Below are positions 43,480 to 52,036 of a stretch of DNA of 64,000 bases, piece after piece. Location of the stretch: positions 82,907,781 through 82,971,780 of the forward strand of contig OW240916.1 of the NCBI GenBank assembly GCA_933207985.1, in the 5' to 3' direction. Within the stretch, counting starts at the first letter, position 1, and each line of letters opens with the position of its first letter. The translations under genes were made by a program, and so were the position numbers. Source of the DNA: Pelobates cultripes (lineage: Eukaryota > Chordata > Amphibia > Anura > Pelobatidae). The notes under the pieces are model-generated. The model saw only the letters and a list, made by a program, of their open reading frames with translations. It had not been told where the DNA came from and ran no database searches.

Positions 43480-44150
43480 GAGCCCCCACCCGCAACGCAT
43501 GAGTGGGGGCTTTTAAACTAAAGGGGGGACCTATTGCCCCCCCCGGCCCCCACCCCTGAGCGGCGGGTGGGGGCCCTAAAGTAAAATGATGGGGGGGACC
43601 TATTGTCCTCCCCCCAGCCCCCACCCCTGAGCGGTGGGTGGGGGCCCTAAATACTAATAAGGGGGGAAACCTAATGTCCTCCCCCTGGCCCCCACCCCTG
43701 AGCGGTGGGTGGGGGCCCTAAATTAGAATAAGGGGGGACCTAATGTCCTCCCCCTGGCCCCCACCCCGGAGCGGTGGGTGGGGGCCCTAAATTAGAATAA
43801 GGGGGGACCTAATGTCCCCGCCTGGCCCCCACCCCTGAGCGGTGGGTGGGGGCCCTAAATTAGAATAAGGGGGGGACCTAATGTCCTCCCCTTTGGCCCC
43901 ATCCCTGAGTGGTGGGGGCCCTAAAAACTAATAATGGGGGGGGACCTAATGTCCTCCCCTCTGGCCCCCACCCCTGAGCAGTGGGTGGGGGCCCTAAATA
44001 CTAATAAGGGGGGACCTAATGTCCTCCCCCCTGGCCCCCACCCCTGAGCGGCGGGTGGGGGCCATAAATACCAATAGGAGTGGGACCTATTGTCCTCCCC
44101 CCTGGCCCCCACCCCTGAACGGCGGGTGGGTGCCCTAAATAAAAATGTTA
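43480..44150. repeat. Tandem array of about 70-bp G/C-skewed hairpin units (left arm)
   Basis: Each unit holds GGCCCCCACCCCTGAGCGG followed by TGGGTGGGGGCCCTAAAT, so each can form its own hairpin and has G-runs that could form quadruplexes. About nine units are present. The right arm has the inverse array at about 45050-45720. Confidence 0.9.
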
Positions 44151-44320
44151 CCCCCCCAGGTGACTAGGGGTCCCCAAGCCCCTAGTCACCCCCCCCAAAA
44201 AAAAATTAACCCCTACCTACCCCCCCTCACCCTAAAAATAATGAGGGGGGCCTTTAACTAAGTACTTGTAAAAAAAAAAAAAAACTTACCATTTGATGTT
44301 TTCTTTCTTCTTTCTTCCCA

Positions 44321-44634
44321 CAGGTAAGTCTCTACATTTACCTGTCACAGCAGTCTGATTGGTTGGCTTGAAATCCACCAATCAGAGTGCTCTGTGTCAT
44401 TTTACACAGCATGGGAAAGTTCTTTGGAATTTTCCCACGCTGTGTAATTTGACTCATAACACTCTGATTGGTGGATTAAGTAGCCAATCAGAGAGGTATG
44501 AGTCAAATTACACAGCGTGGGAAAATTCCAAAGAACTTTCCCATGCTGTGTAAAATGACACAGAGCACTCTGATTGGTGGATTTCAAGCCAACCAATCAG
44601 AGTGCTGTGACAGGTAAATGTAGAGACTTACCTG
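44321..44634. repeat. Near-perfect 314-bp palindrome with CCAAT/ATTGG boxes
   Basis: The centre lies near 44477. Both halves carry CTCTGATTGGT and ACCAATCAGAG-type boxes, ACACAGCATGGGAAAGTTCT and CAGGTAAGTCTCTACATTTA. Because of the symmetry, the same peptide start (MVGLKSTNQSALCHFTQHGK) is open on both strands at 44359 (+) and 44596 (-). That is a consequence of the palindrome and is not evidence of a gene. Confidence 0.92.
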
Positions 44635-44639
44635 TCAGT

Positions 44640-44790
44640 CTCTTCATTTACCTGTCAGAGCACTCTGATTGGATGGCTTAAACCCACCAATCAGAGTGCT
44701 CTGAGCCTAATTGCAGGGCAGGGCAAGGCTTTATAAGCCTTCCCCCGCCCTGCAGAGCTCAGTCTGCGCAGAGCCCTCGCCGGGTGAAGA
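44640..44790 (+). promoter_or_regulatory. Promoter-like core of the foldback element
   Basis: CTCTGATTGGATGG near 44662 and ACCAATCAGAG near 44686 give CCAAT boxes on both strands. A TATA-like TTTATAAG lies at 44730-44737, flanked by GC-rich inverted sequence (GGGCAAGGC / GCCTTCCCCCGCCC). A start of transcription about 25-30 bases further, near 44762, would leave a short leader before the ATG at 44790. The arrangement is typical of RNA polymerase II promoters; activity is inferred only. Confidence 0.5.
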
Positions 44791-44882
44791 TGGCTGAATT
44801 TTTTTTGCGCTCATTTTTTATTTTTAAAGTGCGTCGGTTATTATGGCTTTTTATTTGGCCTTTTTGGGGGCTGAAAAAATAA
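44790..44882 (+). CDS. Possible 30-residue hydrophobic peptide in the foldback core
   Basis: The ATG has a strong context (A at -3, G at +4) and opens 30 codons rich in Phe, Trp and Leu with several basic residues (starts MAEFFLRSFF, ends WPFWGLKK). A consensus-like splice donor ATG/GTAAGT follows at 44911. The position just downstream of the promoter-like core is the only support. It may be untranslated leader or a first exon; no homologue is recognised. Confidence 0.3.
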   Translation: MAEFFLRSFFIFKVRRLLWLFIWPFWGLKK

Positions 44883-46254
44883 GATTTTAGAAGAAAGAAA
44901 ACATCAAATGGTAAGTTTTTTTTTTTTTACAGGTACTTAGTTAAAGGTCTCCCCATCATTATTTTTAGGGTGAGGGGGGTAGGTAGGGGTTAATTTTTTT
45001 GTGGGGGGGTGACTAGGGGTTTGGGGACCCCTAGTCACCTGGGGGGTAACATTTTTATTTAGGGCCCCACCCGCCACTCAGGGGTGGGGGCCAGGGGGGA
45101 GGACATTAGGTCCCCCCTCCTTATTAGTAGTTAGGGCCCCCACCCACCGCTCAGGGGTGTGGGCCAGGGGGGAGATAATTAGGTCCTCCCCTTATTAGTA
45201 TTTATCCCCCCCACCCACCGCTCAGGGGTGGGGGCCAGGGGGAGGACATTAGGTCCCCCCTCCTTATTAGTAGTTAGGGCCCCCACCCACTGCTCAGGGG
45301 TGTGGGCCAGGGGGGAGATAATTAGGTCCTCCCCTTATTAGTATTTATCCCCCCCACCCACCGCTCGGGGTGGGGGCCAGCGGAAGGACATTAGGTTCCC
45401 CCCCTATTTTACTGTAGGGCCACCACCCATCGCTCAGGGGTGGGAGCCAGGGGGGAGGACATTAGGTCCCCCCCCCCTTATTAGTATTTAGGGCCCCCAC
45501 CCACTGCTCAGGGGTGGGGGCCAGGGGGGAGTACATTAGGTCCCCCCGCTTATTCTAATTTAGGGCCCCACCCACCGCTCAGGTGTGGGGGCCAGGGGAG
45601 GACATCAGGTTCCACCCCCCTTATTGTACTGTAGGGCCCCCACCCACCGTTTAGGGGTGGGGGCCAGGGGGGGCAATAGGTCCCCCTTCAGGTTAGAAGC
45701 CCCCACTCGCGCAGCACGGGTGGGGGCTCGGGAGGGGGGGGGACTTTTTTTTTTTAAAGTGAGCAGCCATAGGCTGCTCACTGTTTAATAGACGTGCCCC
45801 TACTCGCAATATAACGAGTAGGGGCATAATTTACTAATACTAAGTAATCTTTACTTAGTATTAGTAAATTCGGCTGAAAGACCAATTTAGGGCTTTCAGC
45901 CTCTTAGTAGATAGCTCCCTAATACCGTGAGAATTAGGGAGTTATGTACTTATTCATTCCTATCATTACATTGACTGGCTAAGTTACATTTTATATGAAT
46001 GTATGTTACTTGATTGTTGTAAGTGTTGCAAATGCTTACAGCTGAATCCTGGCTATGTTTGTATACTTTTTATTTAAAATTGTATACAGTGTAATATTCT
46101 TCATTCTTCCACTGGGTAAATATATTAGTTCTTAGGCAATACTGTGCTTCGGGAACTTCGTCACTTCAGAAATTCAGTAATTTCGGAACTTCTGGACTTC
46201 GACCGTTCGGCAATTCATCTATTCGGACATTCGGGAGTACGAATTGCACATGTC

Positions 46255-46436
46255 TACCAAAAACTGTGTATGCTTCAAAGAGAAGCACTGGATTCAGTGC
46301 ATGTCTAGAAGTATCTGCTGAATGAGCTTGGAGAAGCTCTAGATTACACCAAAGACTATCTTGTGTCTGGACAGATGATATGCAGCAGGAAGAATGCCCA
46401 GCGCTGGAAATCATTTTTTTTATTTTTTCATTATTT

Positions 46437-46489
<53 letters not shown>

Positions 46490-46512
46490 AATGTTTTGTA
46501 TTTTTTGGGTGA
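46255..46512. other. Flanking sequence with (TA)n microsatellite
   Basis: No gene is seen. A (TA)n run covers about 46440-46487. Confidence 0.7.
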
Positions 46513-47549
46513 TATCCTGCAGTGCTCCTCAACCCTCTCCTCAAGGCACACCTAACAGTCCAGGATTTAGTGATTACCCTGGTGTTTAGTAAAATAAAAA
46601 ATACACACCTTTAGTTTCAAGGTGCCCTTGATATTTCAATATTTTTCCAAGGCGCCACAAGTTAAAGTAATTTCCTAGGTTGTATATATGTACAGCGCAG
46701 CAGCATATATTGGGCCCCTGTTTGGCAGAAATAATTGCCATTCAAGCGCCGATCCAGAACCTAATCTTGGGAGGGGCACTGGTAGATTATTTAAAGAAAC
46801 AATCCAGGCACAATAACCACTACAGCACCTTGTAGTGGTTATGGTGCCGGTAGTGCCCTCCCAGAATAAGTAGTCAAACTGTTTGTTTAAGAACAGTTTG
46901 ACAACTGTGTGTATGGGGGGTAATGTGGGTCTATAAAGGGGAAGTGTGTGTATAGAGGGGCAGTGTGTGTAGGAGGGCATATCAATATATTCTTTTATTT
47001 TTTTTAAATTTTAAATAGTAAATGTTTTTAAATGTAATTTTAATGAAAAAATATTATTATTATTTTAATATCCCCCCTTCCTGCTTACTTTTGCCTGGGA
47101 GGGGGGACATTTCCTGCAATCCCTAGTGGTCCAGTGGGGAAGCCCTGGCGGTCCTAGTGGTGACAGTGAACTCTAGCAGCCTCAGTAGCTGCTAGAGTTC
47201 ACTCTCGTGAGATTTGGAGCGTTGCTGTGGTAACCGCGGCAACGCTCTGAGCTCGCAGTAAGAGAACCCGACGGAGCTGCAGGTTAGAGCTCCTCCGGGT
47301 CCTCTTTTCCTCCCTCCCCTGCTGGCTGCCAGCATTACAGTGCGAGCTGGCCGGAGAGGTAGAGCTCTGATTTCCCCTCCGGTCCTGCAGAGCCAGCAGG
47401 GGAGAGCACAGTTATCTTGTGGCTACCCTGTGTGCCCGGCACACAGTTTGGGAACCGCTGCTTAGAGTCCAAGTTGGTTTTGTTTTGTTTTTTTAAAACA
47501 CCTTAGACACACTGAAGTAATCCCTAAATCCTGGACTGTTAGGTGTGCC
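46513..47549. mobile_element. Nested hAT-like MITEs
   Basis: The outer element starts near CAGTGCTCCTCAACCCTC (46522) and has inverted TTTGGGAACCGCTG near 47449; CTAACAGTCCAGGATTTAGT (46551) and its inverse TAAATCCTGGACTGTTAG (47524) suggest further arms. Within it, about 46742-47440 is a diverged copy of the MITE at 4362-5456 (GATCCAGAACCTAATCTTGG, AACCACTACAGC hairpin, GTTGCTGTGGTAAC at 47221-47234). No target duplications were confirmed. Confidence 0.6.
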
Positions 47550-48036
47550 TTAAAGGGAAACTCCAGTGCCTGGAAAACAATCCAATTTCCTGGCACTGCT
47601 GGTCCTCTCTCCCTCCCACCCCCCAAGCCCCGGTTGCTGAAGGGGTGAAAACCCCTTCAGTAACTTACCAGAGGCAGCGACTATGTCCCACGTCGCTGCT
47701 TCTTCCTCCGCCGCTGCTCCTCCCAGTGACTGATCCCGCCCACCGGCCGGGGAGACCTAATGCGCATGCGCGTCAATGCCGCGCATGCGCGTTAGAGCTC
47801 CCCATAGGAAAGCATTGAAAATGCTTTTCAATGCTTTCCTATGGGGAAATGAGCGAGGCTGGAAGTCCTCACACAGCGTGAGGACGTCCAGCGACGCTCT
47901 AGCACAGGTTTCCTGTGCTATAAACCCAGAAGTGCCCTCTAGTGGTTTTCTAGTAGACACCCACTAGAGGTGGGAGTTGGCACCCAGACCACTCCAATGG
48001 GCAGAAGTGGTCTGGGTGCCTGGAGTGTCTCTTTAA
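47550..48036. mobile_element. T2-family MITE, abutting a piggyBac-like element
   Basis: The left end is TTAAAGGGAAACTCCAGTGC and the right end is GCCTGGAGTGTCTCTTTAA, with TTAA at 47550-47553 and 48033-48036. It contains a hairpin of CATAGGAAAGCATTGAAAAT type near 47802-47842. The right TTAA is immediately followed by the terminus of the piggyBac-like element, so one TTAA serves both. Confidence 0.85.
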
Positions 48037-48542
48037 CCCCTTCCCGACCGCGGACGTATCAGGTACGACAGGCAGAAAACGGTCCATAATGACCTTGGAT
48101 GTACCTTGTACGTCCGCAGCTATTTTGAGCTCTGGAAGCTCTGATAGTATTGCAGTGATGCTCTGCATGTGCTGAGTGCCTCGAGGGATTCTGGCACTCA
48201 GTGCATATATAATATATATATAAAAAAATAAATATAAATAAAATGATCAATATTAACCCCCCCTTTCTAAAGGCAGTGAATTATGGGGCTTCTGGGGGTG
48301 TCCCTAGCATGCCTCCTCATAAGGGGCAGGCTGGGGTCATCCAATCACAGCTTGCCCCATTAGCAATTTCATCCCAAGTGTGTTCCCCATTTCTCTGATT
48401 AGTGTGGATCTGCCTCCCTCTCTTCACTTGTGTTTTAGTGAGAGAGATCTGTGGTTTAGCTAGAGAGATTTAGGTATTTTTAGGTAGGGATTTGTAAAAT
48501 CTTGAAACTCAAAGGCTCTTTTCAGAGCCATTAACCCCTGTC

Positions 48543-50198
48543 TTGCCAGTGATCACTATAATCACTGGCTCTTGCACAGCAGCACTTATTTTGCTGTCTG
48601 TTCATTTTTTTAGGGGTGATGTAGTATCTGTGCCTGCTAGTCCCCCTGCCAGAAGGAGACGTGCTGCTCCAGCTGGCAGAACTGCTGAGGAGTGGGTAGT
48701 GCCTCATCGCCAGAGGCCAGACATCCCATCCTTTACTGCAAATCCTGGCATTAATTTGGATGTCACAGGATTTAGCCCTCAGCAGTTTATGGAGGTGTTT
48801 CTGGGCGATGATGTATTGGGGAACATTGTCGCCCAAACTAATTTATATGCCCATCAATTCCGAGCTACAAATTCTGACTCTCTTTTTTTTGGCAAAGCAG
48901 CAATGGGCCCCCATCGATGTGCCAGAATTTAAAAGATTTTGGGCATTGACTATGCTGATGGGCATCATAAAGAAGCCCTCCATCCGCTCCTACTGGAGCA
49001 GTAGCCCCATCTGCTCTACCCCCATTTACTCCCAATGTATGTCGAGGAAGAGGTATGAAATGATTCTGCATTTCATGCACTTCAGCGACAACAGCCTTTG
49101 TCCCCCTAGGGAGCATCCCCAGTTTAACAGGCTGTATAAAATCCGCCCCCTGATTACCCACTTCGCTGCCAGGTTTGCAGAGGCTTATACACCTGGAAGG
49201 AATATATGCGTGGATGAATCTCTGATGAAGTATAAGGGAAGGCTGGGATTCAAGCAGTATGTTCCTTCCAAGCGCTCTAGGTATGGTGTAAAGATGTATT
49301 AGCTCTGTGATAGCGAGACTGGGTATACTCAGGCCTTCCGGGAGGGAAAGGATAGCCACCTTGACCCTCCAGGTTGCCCAGAACATATGGGAACCAGTGG
49401 CAAGATTGTCTGGGACCTGATATTCCCCCTGATGAACAAAGGGTACCACTTGTATACTGACAATTTTTATCCAAGTGTCCCTTTGTTCAAGCTACTGTAC
49501 TGTTTTGATACAGTAGCTTGTGGCACAATTAAAAAGAACAGCACAGGTTTCCCAGGACAACTTGCACGCACCCGGCTACGAAGGGGGGGGGGGACCTCAG
49601 CTCTGCGCCAAGAGGAGCTGTTGGCAGTTAAGTACAGAGACAAGAAGGATGTGTACCTTCTTACCACCATCCACACTGAGAGCACTGTGGAGGTCCCTGT
49701 ACGTGGCAGAGCTGAGAGAACAAGGAAGCCAGTTTGCTTCAAAGCCTATAACTGGCATATGGGTGGGGTTGATCTGGCAGATCAGTTGCTGCAGCCCTAC
49801 CTAATTATACGAAAGACAAGGGCCTGGGACAAAAAGGTTGCAATCTACATAATGCAGATTGCAACCCACAACGCTTTCTTGTTGTTCAAAAAAGCTAAAC
49901 CCGGGACGCAACTGAGATTTTTACCGTTTCAGCTCCAGATCATTTCGGGGATTTTGTACCATGATGCACCTGCTCCCCGGGCGGTGGTGGGAGAGAGCAG
50001 AGTTGGGGCTACACATTTTATTTTTAAAATTCCCCCTACTGCGGCAAAGCAGAATCCCCAAAAAAGATGCAGGGTCTGTTCTAAGAGGGGGCAGAGAAAA
50101 GATAGTTTATATCGCTGTCCTGATTGCCCTGGACAGCCTGGACTCTGCATTGGAGACCACTTTAAACGATACCACACGCTGGTCCATTTTTATTTTAT
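48543..50198 (+). pseudogene. piggyBac-type transposase, one frameshift and one stop
   Basis: The N-terminal part (48543-48890) includes FTANPGINLDVTGFSPQQFM and a conserved VFLGDDVLGNIVAQTN. The frame shifts at the T8 run 48883-48890 and continues AKQQWAPIDVPEFKRFWALT. The DDE-type acids are present: Asp in CVDESLMKYKGR (49213), Asp in LYTDNFYPS (49459), Asp in GGVDLADQ (49771). A TAG at 49300-49302 interrupts after SKRSRYGVKMY. The C-terminus carries a Cys/His cluster (CRVCSKRG, YRCPDCPGQPGLC, HFKRYH) expected to bind the element ends. Only two lesions separate it from an open frame, and the T-run one could be a sequencing error. The true start is uncertain. Confidence 0.88.
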
Positions 50199-50266
50199 TT
50201 TTTAACATTTGCCGTTCCGTTTTTTTTGGTGTCTTTTTTTGGGGGGTTTTGTTACATTTACCCCGT

Positions 50267-51040
50267 GCATGGGGGGCATGGGTGTTCTTAGGAGGCCTTG
50301 CAGAAAACAACCTGGGGTGTTTTCTTGCAATAACCAACAACGGCTCTCCTAAATCACAGTCAAAAAGCAATGTGTGTGTAAAAATGAGGATTGAACACTT
50401 ACCTCCACACACGTTCTTCAACTTTTTTATTTTTTGTCTGGCTAAAAAAAAGTTGCATCAAAGCACTCCACATGCAATACCTCGGGGTGTCTAGGTTTCA
50501 AGTATGTGCCCTTTCGTGGCGGTATATAAAACTGGGGTATGGGATAAGCCCCAAGCTAAAGATAGGCCTATCAGAAGAAATACTCTCAATTTCAACTCAA
50601 ATTGCAAGTCAAACAATTGTAACCATACCTTCCCAAAATCCTGGCAAACCTATGCATGGGGGGCATGGGTGTCCTAAGGAGGCCTTGCAGAAAACAACCA
50701 GGGTGTTTTCTTGCAATAACCAACAACAGGCTCTCCTAAATCACAGTCAAAAAGCAGTGTGCGTGTGTAAAAATGAGGATTGAACAGTTACCTCCACACA
50801 CGTTCTTCAACTTTTTTTGACTAAAATGACTGCATCTAAGGCATCAAAACACTCCATTTACAATACTGCGGGTCTCAACGTTTTCAAATATATGCACGCT
50901 CCTGGCAAGAAAATACATTGGGATATCTGATAAGGCCCCCAAAAGGAAGATAGGCAAATAAGATATGTAAAATTTGAAAAACACATATCAGACATTTTGC
51001 TTTGCACCCCCCAGTGAACCAGACACACGTATGCATGGGT
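50267..51040. repeat. 387-bp tandem repeats in the piggyBac 3' region
   Basis: The unit beginning GCATGGGGGGCATGGGTGTT at 50267 repeats at 50654 (387 bp) with few differences. A third, diverged unit starts at 51033 (GCATGGGTGGTATCGCTG). The units contain GCAATAACCAACAAC and CACACACGTTCTTCAAC. Confidence 0.88.
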
Positions 51041-51576
51041 GGTATCGCTGTACTCGGGAGATGTTGCCGAGCACATATTGGGGTGTCCTTTGGCAGTAAC
51101 ACCTTACAGGAGCTTAGAATCTATGCCCAAAGTAGAATGTGTGAGTGAAAATTAACACCACAAAAACGTTTGATAGAGACTGGTGGTAGAATTAGTGCAT
51201 GTAAAGTGTTGAAATGCCACCATGTGAAATGCCCTAGGGTGTGTACTTTTCAAAAACATACGGTTTGACGGAGGTGAATTACATTGGCCGGCTTCAGAAA
51301 TGTTCCAACTGGGACATGGGTGCATGATGGCCAGCTGTGTTTTATTTTTCAATTTTTCATCATATTTTACTTTTTTATTCTAGTAAATTATATGATATGA
51401 TGAAAATAATGGTATCTTTAGAATGAACATTAATAGCTAGAAAAATGGTATATAATACATATGGGTACAGTAAATGTGTAAGAGGCAAATTACATCTAAA
51501 CACAACTGCAGAAATGTAAAAAAAGCCCTGGTCCTTAACGGTAATAAAATTGAAAAATGGCCTGGTCACTTAGGGG

Positions 51577-52036
51577 TTACGGAGAGTGTTGAGGATCTAC
51601 TGACTAGTGATTTTTTTTCTTTAATGTTTTTTATTTTGGTAGTGGAATGTCCCTTTAGGTTTTGCCTAAGGCCTCAGGAATTCTAGAACCACCTCCAAAC
51701 CCACATATATGTTCTTCACATTAACATGGTAATTTATAGTTCAATAAGAACCAGCACAAGGTAAACAATTTGGTACCAAAACATACCTCATCTGGTAATT
51801 CTAAATGCCCAATAACTTGAGTCCACCAGATCTATATTTATCACTTCCGTCTTTTACTAACCACAGTTGTGAAACTTTCTGAGAAATGTGGATGCGTGAA
51901 ATAAAAGTCTATAATTTTAAAATGGCCAGGAAACCCCGGATAGCTTTAAACAGTCATAACAAACTCTAAAAACACACTTATTATAGCTAACTCCTGTTAC
52001 AAGGGAAGTTTCTGATACCCAAATTATAGCTGAAAC
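51577..52036. other. No recognisable gene
   Basis: Unique-looking non-coding sequence leads to the 8-bp target site GCTGAAAC at 52029-52036. Confidence 0.5.

Larger units (their letters stand above)
43058..46254. mobile_element. Giant foldback element (about 3.2 kb) with tandem-repeat arms
   Basis: The ends are GGCATGTGCA (43058) and TGCACATGTC (46254), flanked by TA (or CTA) on both sides. Each arm, from outside in, has: a CGGNACTTCGG-type short repeat (43085-43250; decayed at 46147-46245), a GTAGATAACTCCCTAAT hairpin, a TTTACTAATACTAAGTAA hairpin, then about nine or ten units of roughly 70 bp containing GGCCCCCACCCCTGAGCGG, then the block TGACTAGGGGTCCCC, and an AACATCAAATGGTAAGT block. 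Left arm about 43058-44311, right arm about 44889-46254. The centre holds a palindrome and a promoter-like single-copy stretch. No transposase ORF was found. It resembles Foldback-type transposons in plan. Confidence 0.85.
48037..51576 (+). mobile_element. piggyBac-like element, near full length, with transposase
   Basis: The left end is CCCCTTCCCGACCGCGGACG after TTAA (48033-48036). The right end is GGTCACTTAGGGG at 51564-51576 followed by TTAC, a one-base variant of TTAA. The left terminus resembles that of the non-autonomous elements (CCCCTTCAGACTGGAGGACG at 25832). Near 51033 GCATGGGTGGTATCGCTGTA and CTCGGGAGATGTTGCCGAGC also resemble their subterminal block (compare 26858-26895). It is therefore the likely coding relative of that group. 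The transposase occupies 48543-50198. Confidence 0.88.

Noticed and set aside
44359..44596. 64-codon frames on both strands with the same peptide start
   Set aside because: Forced by the palindrome; no other support.
48865..49449. 194-codon minus-strand frame
   Set aside because: Antisense shadow of the piggyBac transposase.
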